Virus record (IMG/VR): IMGVR_UViG_3300005600_000058
Coordinates: 1 to 35,467 of that record
Strand: one strand, 5' to 3'
Length of the DNA: 35,467 bases
From: a virus
The translations under genes were made by a program, and so were the position numbers. The notes below the pieces were generated by a model. It saw only the letters and a program-made list of their open reading frames with translations. It searched no databases and was not told where the DNA came from. Below, in pieces: positions 8,294-14,920 of this stretch. The stretch's first letter is position 1. Every line of letters begins with the position of its first letter.

Positions 8294-8851
8294 ATGGCAC
8301 TGGAATACCCGCCATTCAATACGCAGACAGTGCGCGAATGGATTTCATTTCAGCGCCAATTCGATACGTTTTGGCAGACCGCAAGCAACGGGGCTGAACA
8401 GATCACGCTGCGCACAACCGGGATTCCCGAACTATCGACGTATTATTACGGCTTTACGGTTCCGGTGGGTCGCGTTTTTGTGCTGTATCGGAGGGATCTG
8501 ACGCTAACCGAAGGCGCCTACAACGTCGATGTTGTTTCGTCGGCGGGAGGTTATACCGGCGGCACCCCTGCGCTGCGAACAACTTTGCGGGCGGGCGCCG
8601 GACAAACTGTCCAAACGCAAATCTTTGGCGGCGTAACCCCTGTCGGAGCATTGACCGTCCGCACGAATGGATTTATCGACAACGGCCTCGGGCAGGGTAG
8701 CGGGATTGATAGCGGCGGGACGGATAGCGAAGATGTTTTCAAAATGTTTCCCGCCGGATCGTCCCTGTTGCGCGTCCAGCAGACAGCGGGAAGCGGCACG
8801 TATACATCCAATATCCGAATCATTTGCTGGGAGCTTCCGGCAGAGAATTGA
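8294..8851 (+). CDS. hypothetical virion-type protein, 185 aa
   Basis: The start abuts the preceding stop codon. The sequence is rich in Thr, Gly and short beta-prone stretches, with glycine-rich loops such as GLGQGSGIDSGGTD, as in phage beta-sandwich structural proteins. No family is recognised. Position between the MuF-like and protease/scaffold genes suggests a head or decoration component; this is inference only. Confidence 0.65.
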   Translation: MALEYPPFNTQTVREWISFQRQFDTFWQTASNGAEQITLRTTGIPELSTYYYGFTVPVGRVFVLYRRDLTLTEGAYNVDVVSSAGGYTGGTPALRTTLRAGAGQTVQTQIFGGVTPVGALTVRTNGFIDNGLGQGSGIDSGGTDSEDVFKMFPAGSSLLRVQQTAGSGTYTSNIRIICWELPAEN

Positions 8852-8855
8852 CAGT

Positions 8856-8883
8856 TTGCGATTTGCATATTCCATGTTATAAA
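8856..8883 (+). promoter_or_regulatory. possible sigma70-type promoter before the protease/scaffold gene
   Basis: TTGCGA at 8856-8861 and TATAAA at 8878-8883 are separated by 16 bases, inside a 61-base AT-rich gap in an otherwise overlapping operon. It would give extra transcription of protease, cement and major capsid genes. Only sequence resemblance supports it. Confidence 0.35.
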
Positions 8884-8912
8884 TTTGCAAAACGTTCTGA
8901 CACGGGCACGAA

Positions 8913-10103
8913 ATGACGCTGCACACAATCACTGCAAATTTCCAATCCGCCCCGGACGGCGTTCGTCGGGACGTGTTCGAAGGCGTCGAACATCTCGTCG
9001 TGCCGGTGGTGATGATCTGCGAAGGCGTTCTGAATGACGCCCTGGTCCCTGCCGCAGAGTTCGGAAAATACCCCGAAGCGTGGAACGGCCGCCCGATCCC
9101 TGTCCTGCATCCACAGGAAAACGGGGCGTATATCAGCGCGAACCGCCCGGACGTTATCGAGCGGAACACGATCGGCACGATCTTCAATGCGCGCGTTGTG
9201 GACGGCAAGTTGAAGGCCGACGCCTGGATCAACACCGAAAAATCGCGGCGCCTCGGCTATGGCGACCTGATCACGCAGCTCGAAGCCGGTGAGATTGTCG
9301 AAGTCTCGACCGGCTATTTTTCGGACGATGAAATGCGGGCCGGGGATTACAACGGCGCGCCGTATTCATCCATTCATCGCAATATCCGCCCGGATCATTT
9401 GGCCCTTTTGCCGGGGGAGATTGGCGCATGCAGCGTTCAAGACGGCTGCGGCACGCGGGTCAACAGCAAGAAAGGATCGTTTGCCATGAAGGTAAATGAA
9501 GCGATGGTCACGCTGGCGAAAGCCCTTGGCCTCAAAAGCAACTGTCAATGCGAAGAGGATCAAGGCATGGACATTCTGAAAGAGGCGGAAGGTCTGGTGA
9601 AAGCCAACATGATCGACGCCAAGCAACTCGCGGCCATCCAGAAGATGGACCCCGCCGACCGCGAGGTCATGGCCGCTTTCATTGGCGCCCTTGGGAACAT
9701 GGGTGGCGAAATGGAAGAGCCGGAAGGCATGGAAGACATGCCGGGCGAAGAAGAGGACATGCCGCTGATGGCACAGAGCGAAAAGAACAAGGGTGACGCG
9801 CCCAAGGTGATGACCGAAGCCGACATCAACAAGCTGATCGCAAACGGCGTCGCCGAAGGCGTGAAGAGCGAAATTCGCCGGATCGAAGTTCTGGGCAAGC
9901 TGGCGACCAACTCCGCCAATAAGCTGACCGAGGACCAGATGAATGCGATGAGCGTCGAACAGCTGGAAGCGGTCGAACAGATGATCCGCCCGGTGGACTA
10001 CTCGGGCGCTGGTGGTTTCGCGACGAACTCGGACGCCATCGACAACAACGTCCAGCCGATGCCGCTGCGCGGCGTTCTCGGCGGCAAGAAAAAGGAGGCG
10101 TAA
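8913..10103 (+). CDS. DUF2213-like head maturation protease with scaffold domain, 396 aa
   Basis: The first ~185 residues match the DUF2213 pattern. LHPQ with H66 and VSTGY with S132 resemble the catalytic His and Ser of HK97-type prohead proteases, and DHLALLPG (161-168) is typical. The remainder is a helical, acidic, methionine-rich region (for example EEPEGMEDMPGEEEDM) of the kind found in scaffolding proteins. A fused protease and scaffold just upstream of the major capsid gene is the expected layout for capsid assembly. Catalysis is inferred from motif likeness. The ribosome site is weak (ACGGGCACGAA). An internal start at 9486 may give scaffold alone. Confidence 0.8.
   Translation: MTLHTITANFQSAPDGVRRDVFEGVEHLVVPVVMICEGVLNDALVPAAEFGKYPEAWNGRPIPVLHPQENGAYISANRPDVIERNTIGTIFNARVVDGKLKADAWINTEKSRRLGYGDLITQLEAGEIVEVSTGYFSDDEMRAGDYNGAPYSSIHRNIRPDHLALLPGEIGACSVQDGCGTRVNSKKGSFAMKVNEAMVTLAKALGLKSNCQCEEDQGMDILKEAEGLVKANMIDAKQLAAIQKMDPADREVMAAFIGALGNMGGEMEEPEGMEDMPGEEEDMPLMAQSEKNKGDAPKVMTEADINKLIANGVAEGVKSEIRRIEVLGKLATNSANKLTEDQMNAMSVEQLEAVEQMIRPVDYSGAGGFATNSDAIDNNVQPMPLRGVLGGKKKEA
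9486..10103 (+). CDS. possible nested in-frame scaffold protein, 205 aa
   Basis: ATG 9486 (residue 192 of the protease gene, MKVNEAMVTLAKALG) follows an AAAGGA at 9471-9476 by nine bases, a better ribosome site than that of the full-length gene. The start falls exactly at the border between protease-like and scaffold-like parts. Lambda C/Nu3 and herpesvirus protease/scaffold genes use the same arrangement. Expression is not proven by sequence. Confidence 0.45.
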   Translation: MKVNEAMVTLAKALGLKSNCQCEEDQGMDILKEAEGLVKANMIDAKQLAAIQKMDPADREVMAAFIGALGNMGGEMEEPEGMEDMPGEEEDMPLMAQSEKNKGDAPKVMTEADINKLIANGVAEGVKSEIRRIEVLGKLATNSANKLTEDQMNAMSVEQLEAVEQMIRPVDYSGAGGFATNSDAIDNNVQPMPLRGVLGGKKKEA

Positions 10104-10106
10104 GAC

Positions 10107-10568
10107 ATGACGTCCGCAACCACCCCAAAGGTGATCGAGCTTTACGGCTACGGGATCCAGAACGAGGCGACCGTAACCGACGCTGTCGTCACCCCCGGCA
10201 TGCTCCTGACCCGCACCGCAACCGGTGTTCGCCCCCACAATGTCGCGGGCGAGACCGCAGCACCGGCAATCGCGCAGGAATACGGTCTGACCGGGCGCGG
10301 CATCGATGACAACTACGCCATTGGCGACCAGTGCATCTACAAAACCTATGCGCCCGGCTCATCCGTCTACGCCCTTGTGGCCGCCGGGGCGACCGCCATC
10401 ACGCAGAACGCCTATCTGGCCTCGGCCGGTGACGGTACGCTGGCAATCGCCGGCCTTGATGACGTCGTCGTTGCGCAGGCGCTGGAAGCCGTGGACAACT
10501 CGGGCGGCGGAACTGCCGTTCGTATCAAAGTCGAAATCATCCCGGCGCAGCGCACCGCACCGGCATAA
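10107..10568 (+). CDS. probable head decoration (cement) protein, 153 aa
   Basis: The product has the composition and segment order of small capsid-stabilising proteins: an N-terminal arm, a VVTPGMLL turn, and beta-rich repeats around GSSVYALVAAGAT and LASAGDGTL. It lies directly before the major capsid gene, the usual place of cement proteins. AAAGGAGG at 10091-10098, eight bases before the ATG, is one of the strongest ribosome sites in the window, consistent with a product needed in hundreds of copies. Confidence 0.7.
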   Translation: MTSATTPKVIELYGYGIQNEATVTDAVVTPGMLLTRTATGVRPHNVAGETAAPAIAQEYGLTGRGIDDNYAIGDQCIYKTYAPGSSVYALVAAGATAITQNAYLASAGDGTLAIAGLDDVVVAQALEAVDNSGGGTAVRIKVEIIPAQRTAPA

Positions 10569-10579
10569 GGAGAGGCAGC

Positions 10580-11656
10580 ATGTCTTTTGAAAGCTTCATG
10601 AATTCGGGCATGGCGGGCGGCGAAAACGACGTTCTCGCAAAGCGCCCGTACATCGCCACCAATGGCCGTTACGCTGGTCATCCGGTGGTTACTGTCAACA
10701 CCGGGCAGCTGGACGAAGGCGGAAACCCCGTCTACGCCGAACGCCCGATCAACACGAACGCCACGCTGCGCAAGGACGAATGGATCGATCTTGAAGATCA
10801 GATCATCGAAGCCGCCCGCGAACGCCTGGTTATCGTTGACGATCTGCAATCCGCTGACCTGACTTACAACGTCGGCGGGCTGGGCACGATCATCAGCGAA
10901 TGGGAAACCGGATCGGAAATCACCGACGCCGAAATCACCATGGATGGCGAAACGGTCAACAACAAAGATCGCCAAGCGTTCGGCCTGAATGGCGTGCCGA
11001 TCCCGATCATCCAGAAAGATTTCACCATCGGCGAACGGATGCTGCTGGCCTCCCGTCAGCGCGGCGCGTCCCTGGACGTGACCACTGGCACCGAGGCGGC
11101 CCGGGCCGTTGCGCGCAAGTCGGAAAGCATGGTGTTCTTTGGCGCAAACATCGGCGCGTCGAACAGCGCGGGCACCAGCTACAGCATTCCCGGCCTGACC
11201 ACTTTTGCAGATCGCGAAACCTACACGATCTCGGATTGGTCGTCCGCGCTTGTGACGCCCGAAACGATCTTCACCGAGATCCTGGCAATGGTGCAGGCGC
11301 TCGAAACTAACCAGCGGTCTTACGGCCCATTCAACCTGTACATCCCAGGCGTCTATGCGTCGCGTTTCCGCGAGGATTTCAAAGAGTTCTCCGACAAAAC
11401 GCTGATGGAACGCGTTCAGGACGAGGACAGCATTGCCCGGGTTCGCGTTTCCGACGTGCTGACCGACGGCAACGTGATCCTGCAGGAAATGAACCGCCGC
11501 GTTATCGATCTGGCTGTGGCTGCCGACGTGACCACCGTTCAGTGGCAATCTGGGTCCGGTTTTACCAACAACTTCAAGACCTATGCCGCATGGGCGCCGC
11601 GTCTGAAATCGGACTATGACGGCCGTTGCGGCACTTGCCACGGGAGCACCGCATAA
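10580..11656 (+). CDS. major capsid protein (HK97-fold type), 358 aa
   Basis: Position after the protease/scaffold and cement genes, the length and a strong AAGGAG site seven bases before the ATG identify the major capsid protein. Internal features fit an HK97-fold subunit: a long helix-forming stretch (RKDEWIDLEDQIIEAARERL), a central acidic beta region, and the ALETNQRSYGPFNLYIPG segment that resembles the peripheral-domain core of encapsulin-like capsid proteins. No N-terminal delta domain is present, which agrees with a separate scaffold. Two cysteines near the C-terminus (GRCGTCHGSTA) are unusual. Confidence 0.83.
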   Translation: MSFESFMNSGMAGGENDVLAKRPYIATNGRYAGHPVVTVNTGQLDEGGNPVYAERPINTNATLRKDEWIDLEDQIIEAARERLVIVDDLQSADLTYNVGGLGTIISEWETGSEITDAEITMDGETVNNKDRQAFGLNGVPIPIIQKDFTIGERMLLASRQRGASLDVTTGTEAARAVARKSESMVFFGANIGASNSAGTSYSIPGLTTFADRETYTISDWSSALVTPETIFTEILAMVQALETNQRSYGPFNLYIPGVYASRFREDFKEFSDKTLMERVQDEDSIARVRVSDVLTDGNVILQEMNRRVIDLAVAADVTTVQWQSGSGFTNNFKTYAAWAPRLKSDYDGRCGTCHGSTA

Positions 11657-12033
11657 TGTCTGATTCCAAAAAGATCAAACTACGCGTGACGCGTCGCCAC
11701 CACACGGTCAATGGCAAGAAATACGGCCCTGGCCAGCCCGACGGCGATACGTTTATGGGAACCGAGAAAATGCTGCAGGCGATGCCCGATCGCCTGCAGC
11801 TGGCATCGGCCCCGGTCGGCGTTTCGGCAGATGCTTCCACTCTGGCCGAGGCCGAGAAAGGTCGCGATCTGTACAAGGCCGCCGCCGACGAAGCGCAGAA
11901 GGAACTGGGGGAGGTCAAAGAGAAATTGGCTGCGGCCGAAGCCGAACTGACCAAGCTGAAAGCACCGGCTGGTGGCATGCCGTCGCCTGGCGCGAAAGGT
12001 TCGAAGAATGCCGACACTGCCAACGGCAAGTGA
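11656..12033 (+). CDS. hypothetical protein with C-terminal coiled coil, 125 aa
   Basis: ATG 11656 overlaps the capsid stop (TAATG). The N-terminal third is basic and beta-like (KIKLRVTRRHHTVNGKKYGPG), followed by an alanine/glutamate/lysine-rich helix (about 60-105) with heptad character and a glycine/proline tail. It stands between the major capsid and the connector genes, where phages often place small head-completion proteins. No family is recognised with confidence. Confidence 0.7.
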   Translation: MSDSKKIKLRVTRRHHTVNGKKYGPGQPDGDTFMGTEKMLQAMPDRLQLASAPVGVSADASTLAEAEKGRDLYKAAADEAQKELGEVKEKLAAAEAELTKLKAPAGGMPSPGAKGSKNADTANGK

Positions 12034-12388
12034 AGTCATTGCGCTCACGGCAACCGATTTTTCGGAGACCGTGGTTGACGCAATCATTGCGGATGCAGCC
12101 CTCATTGCCGAGGGCTGCGTTTCGGCGTATTCCGATGCGCGCCAAACGGCGATCATCAAATGGTTAGCCTGCCACCTGATCGCAAGCACAAACGGGGCCA
12201 GCGGGTCAGGGTCCGGGTCGCTGGCCAGCTTCAAGATGGGCGATGCGTCTGAAAGCTATGCAAAATCGTCACTGAGTGGCGAGGGATTGAAGGCCACGCA
12301 CTACGGCCAGCAAGCTTTGATGCTGGACACTGACGGATGTCTTGCGCGCCTCGGGCGCCCGCCTGCCACGGTGGAGGCGCTTTTCTGA
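12008..12388 (+). CDS. head-tail connector (gp6/DUF4054-like), 126 aa
   Basis: The helical N-terminal part with VVDAIIADAALIAEG, followed by DARQTAIIKWLACHLIA and a serine/glycine-rich loop, then a C-terminal segment ending CLARLG, follows the pattern of the adaptor proteins that sit below the portal. ATG 12008 overlaps the preceding gene by 26 bases, with an AAAGG about seven bases upstream. The following gene starts in its stop codon. Confidence 0.68.
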   Translation: MPTLPTASEVIALTATDFSETVVDAIIADAALIAEGCVSAYSDARQTAIIKWLACHLIASTNGASGSGSGSLASFKMGDASESYAKSSLSGEGLKATHYGQQALMLDTDGCLARLGRPPATVEALF

Positions 12389-12702
12389 TGACCATCTACA
12401 CCCGGAACATGAACCAGGATGCGATCTATTATCCGCCGCTCGGGCAGGATGGGTTCGGCGATCTGTCATGGGGCCCGGGTGTGGCGATCAAATGTCGCTG
12501 GCAAGACAAGGCCGAATTGTTTCGCGACACGCAGGCCCGCGAGGTCGTGTCGTCGTCAGTCGTTTATCCGGCATACGACTGCCGGGTGGGCGGAAAGATC
12601 GGGCTTGGCGCCGCAACTGTGGACGAGGCCATAGAGATCCGCCAGCGCGGTTCCAGCCCGTCGCTGAAAGCCGGTCAGGAGCTTATCAAATTATGGCTGT
12701 AG
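12388..12702 (+). CDS. head-closure / minor capsid protein, 104 aa
   Basis: A short beta-rich protein (YTRNMNQDAIYYPP, IKCRWQDKAELFRD, then VVYPAYDCRVGGKI) with the layout of phage head-completion or Minor_capsid_1-type proteins. The tryptophan-containing IKCRWQDK segment near residue 35 is typical. Its ATG overlaps the upstream stop (TGATG), and the order connector, head closure, gp10-like tail completion, tail terminator is the standard siphovirus neck order. Confidence 0.65.
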   Translation: MTIYTRNMNQDAIYYPPLGQDGFGDLSWGPGVAIKCRWQDKAELFRDTQAREVVSSSVVYPAYDCRVGGKIGLGAATVDEAIEIRQRGSSPSLKAGQELIKLWL

Positions 12703-13097
12703 GAATTGAGGTTGAAGGGCTGGACGACCTGAACCGCCAGCTGCAAAAGATCGCCAAAACGGCCCCGGTGGCGGTGCGCCGCGCATCGTTCGCGGGCGGC
12801 CTTGTGATCCAGCGGGCGTCACAGGAAAACACTCCCGTCGAGTATGGGAACCTCAAAGGCTCTGCATACACGCAAAGGACGCAGCTTGGCGCAGAGGTCG
12901 GCCACACCGCGGCATATGCCCTGTTTGTCCATGAGAATATGGAGCAGGTTTTGAAGGGCGAGCCGCGCCCGTCTGGCCTCGGAACATACTGGAATCCCGG
13001 CGGGCCGAAGTTCCTGGAACGCGCCGTGAATGAGAATGCCGAAGAGGTCCGCGACATCGTGGAAGCCTATCTTGAAGAAGCAATCAACGGAGTCTGA
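12693..13097 (+). CDS. HK97 gp10-like neck/tail completion protein, 134 aa
   Basis: VEGLDDLNRQLQKIAK at the N-terminus, a central AGGLVIQRASQENTPVEYGNLKGS segment and the AAYALFVHENME core are characteristic of the HK97-gp10 family. Members help complete the head-tail interface. ATG 12693 overlaps the previous gene by 10 bases, with an AGGAG about 12 bases upstream. Confidence 0.83.
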   Translation: MAVGIEVEGLDDLNRQLQKIAKTAPVAVRRASFAGGLVIQRASQENTPVEYGNLKGSAYTQRTQLGAEVGHTAAYALFVHENMEQVLKGEPRPSGLGTYWNPGGPKFLERAVNENAEEVRDIVEAYLEEAINGV

Positions 13098-13099
13098 CC

Positions 13100-13507
13100 A
13101 TGGTCGACATTACAATCACCCCCGCAAGCGTCATTGCCGGAACTGGCACAATCCAGAAGGCCGGCACATCCGGCGCGACAATTGTCGCCGGGAACATCGT
13201 CTATCTGGATCCGACCGATAGCAAATATAAGCTTGCCGATTCCGATGCCATGCCTGCCGGTGTGACTGTCGTTTATCTCGCTTTGAATGGCGCGTCAGAC
13301 GGCCAGCCGATCACCGTTCTGCAGCGGGGCGACGTCGCGCTGGGCGCGGTGCTGACCGCCGGGGCGCGCTATTATCTTTCGGAGACCGCCGGGGGCGTGC
13401 AGCCCGAGGCCGATCTCGGCGTCGGCGAAGACGTCATTTTGCTAGGATTGGCCAGCGACGCCAGCACCTTGCAATTCAATCCACAAAACCCGGGCGTTAC
13501 GCTTTAA
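13100..13507 (+). CDS. small beta-rich protein resembling a cement protein, 135 aa
   Basis: The sequence is made of short beta strands and turns (ATIVAGNIVYLDP, ITVLQRGDVALGAVL, ARYYLSETAGG) and resembles DUF2190-like capsid-stabilising proteins, although it lies between the neck genes rather than before the capsid gene. It would be the second such protein in the window. Start ATG 13100 follows the preceding stop after two bases. Head spike, fibre or decoration are all possible. Confidence 0.55.
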   Translation: MVDITITPASVIAGTGTIQKAGTSGATIVAGNIVYLDPTDSKYKLADSDAMPAGVTVVYLALNGASDGQPITVLQRGDVALGAVLTAGARYYLSETAGGVQPEADLGVGEDVILLGLASDASTLQFNPQNPGVTL

Positions 13508-13917
13508 TGAGGACGCCCGCGCACGATACCGCTCTGACACTGTCGGCGCTGGCCGGGTTCGGCGCATTCGGCGGCGCGGACGACTGGTCAACGTATGTGG
13601 GTCGCGAACCGCTGGCGGCCGACGGGCCAGTGAACTGCGTGACCGTTTACGACACGGGCGGCGCGCAAAACATTCTTGCCGATCTGCGCAATCCGTCGAT
13701 CCAGGTACGCGTCCGGTCCGCCTCGTATGTCTCGGGGTGGCAAAAAGCGAACGAAGCATACGAGGCGCTCGTAAATGACCTGCAATCTGCGGTCGAAGAT
13801 GCTACTATCCTGACGTGGGTCGCGATTTCCGACGTGACTTTCATCGGACGTGACGACGGCGACAGATGCCTGTTCACCGTGAATTTCAACATGCTGCGCG
13901 ATGGCGCGGCGGCATAA
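13507..13917 (+). CDS. tail terminator-like minor capsid protein, 136 aa
   Basis: The arrangement of an N-terminal helix, a beta strand with a YDTGG turn, a RNPSIQVRVRS strand, and a long helix with YEALVNDLQS resembles the tail terminator fold used to cap the tail tube. It is directly followed by the tail tube gene, the usual neighbour. The start overlaps the preceding stop (TAATG). Confidence 0.7.
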   Translation: MRTPAHDTALTLSALAGFGAFGGADDWSTYVGREPLAADGPVNCVTVYDTGGAQNILADLRNPSIQVRVRSASYVSGWQKANEAYEALVNDLQSAVEDATILTWVAISDVTFIGRDDGDRCLFTVNFNMLRDGAAA

Positions 13918-13929
13918 GGGGGCCACATC

Positions 13930-14322
13930 ATGGCAGCTTTCAATGGGCGCCTTGTCACCATCGACAAGAACGCCGTAACAATCGAAGACGAACTGCGCAC
14001 CAAAACGGTGAACTTCAACGGCGAGCTTGTGGACGTCACCACCTCGGGCGATTCCGGCTGGACGACCACGCTCGACGGTGTGTTCAACACCAACAACGTG
14101 ACGCTTGCGATCGACGGCGTGATCAAAAACACCACCCTGTCGGACATGGCGTTCAGCGGCGCGCAGGACACTTTCACGATCACCGTTTCGGATCTGTTCA
14201 CGCTGACCGGAACCTGGCAGTTTCAGGCTGGTTTCAGCATCGGCGCGCCGTATGATGGAGAAAGCACGATCAGCGGCACCCTGCAATCCGTTGGCGAAAT
14301 CACCAAGGCGCCGGTTGTCTGA
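13930..14322 (+). CDS. major tail tube protein, 130 aa
   Basis: A small, cysteine-free, beta-rich protein with alternating polar/hydrophobic strands (KTVNFNGELVDVTTSG, WTTTLDGVFNT, DTFTITVSDLFTLTG) located between the tail terminator and the tail chaperones. That position and composition are those of the tail tube subunit of siphoviruses, which stacks in rings around the tape measure. An AAGGGGG lies about seven bases before the ATG. Confidence 0.8.
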   Translation: MAAFNGRLVTIDKNAVTIEDELRTKTVNFNGELVDVTTSGDSGWTTTLDGVFNTNNVTLAIDGVIKNTTLSDMAFSGAQDTFTITVSDLFTLTGTWQFQAGFSIGAPYDGESTISGTLQSVGEITKAPVV

Positions 14323-14693
14323 TGGGCGGCGTATTTCGTGAAATCGAACTGAAATGGAAAGGCGAGGTGTACACCATGACGCCCAGCCTTTCCATTCTTC
14401 GCAGCATCAAATCGCACGGTCTGAACAACGTGCAGCTTGCCAGCGAATGCTTCCACGGCGGCGTCGATCCGTGCGATCTGGTGATTGTCCATCGCGCATT
14501 CTTGGGCGCGGCTGGCGTGTCGATCACCGAAGAGGAAAGCTACGAGTTCCTGACCTCTGGCGCATCGGAAGTTGTCGAATTTCAGCTGGCGTATGTGCAG
14601 GCCGTCATTCCGTCGGTGGACCTCGGAAAAAAGCCCGCAGCCCCCGCGCCGAAGAAAAAGAAGTCGAAGCCGGGGCGCCGCAAGAAGACCTAG
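14322..14693 (+). CDS. tail assembly chaperone (short, unshifted product), 123 aa
   Basis: The gene between tail tube and tape measure is normally the tail assembly chaperone. The product has an N-terminal beta/helix part with WKGEVYTMTPSLSILRSI, then ends in a Lys/Pro-rich tail (KKPAAPAPKKKKSKPGRRKKT) that lies after the slippery site, so the unshifted product gets a basic tail while the shifted one gets an acidic then helical domain. This is the equivalent of lambda gpG. The start overlaps the tail tube stop (TGATG). Confidence 0.82.
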   Translation: MGGVFREIELKWKGEVYTMTPSLSILRSIKSHGLNNVQLASECFHGGVDPCDLVIVHRAFLGAAGVSITEEESYEFLTSGASEVVEFQLAYVQAVIPSVDLGKKPAAPAPKKKKSKPGRRKKT

Positions 14694-14920
14694 ACTTCAA
14701 CGTCATGTATATGGCGGCGCGGGGCTGGGAATTGGCCCCGTCCGAAATCTGGCAAATGACCATGGCCGAATTCATTCTCGAATTCGAAACGCGCCGCCCG
14801 CACGCGCCGACAGATTACGCCGGGAACTTGACCGAGGGCGATTTGGAGGCCATCAAGGAAGAGGCCGCGAAAGCCCGGGCAAAACGAGAGGCGAAAAAGA
14901 ATGGCCCTGAAACCGCTTAA
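14322..14920 (+). CDS. tail assembly chaperone, -1 frameshift product, 199 aa
   Basis: Ribosomes slipping back one base at A AAA AAG (14627-14633) continue in the frame that reads ARSPRAEEKEVEAG, then MYMAARGWELAPSEIWQMTM and a charged C-terminus to the TAA at 14918-14920. This yields 104 shared residues plus 95 new ones, equivalent to lambda gpGT, where the extra domain recruits the tail tube protein. The downstream frame contains the WELAPSEIWQMT motif usual for T domains. Its own ATG (14705) lacks a ribosome site, which favours frameshifting. Confidence 0.8.
14627..14633 (+). promoter_or_regulatory. programmed -1 ribosomal frameshift site
   Basis: The heptamer A AAA AAG is positioned correctly in the zero frame (Gly-Lys-Lys codons GGA AAA AAG), the same slippery sequence used in Escherichia coli dnaX. 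A GC-rich segment downstream (GCCCC near 14639, GGGGC near 14675) could pair weakly as a stimulator; this part is uncertain. Confidence 0.82.

Noticed and set aside
9486-9489. Separate scaffold gene rather than internal start
   Set aside because: No stop codon separates the protease and scaffold parts, so a split gene is not present; only nested expression is possible.
10412-11641. 409-codon open frame antisense to the major capsid gene
   Set aside because: It mirrors the codon bias of the capsid gene, has no ribosome site or family pattern, and opposes the operon. The same holds for the antisense frame at 9366-10238.
12342-12692. N-terminal extension of the gp10-like protein to 12342
   Set aside because: The extension is antagonistic to the head-closure gene in another frame and has Arg/Gly/Pro-rich shadow composition; ATG 12693 starts the conserved domain.
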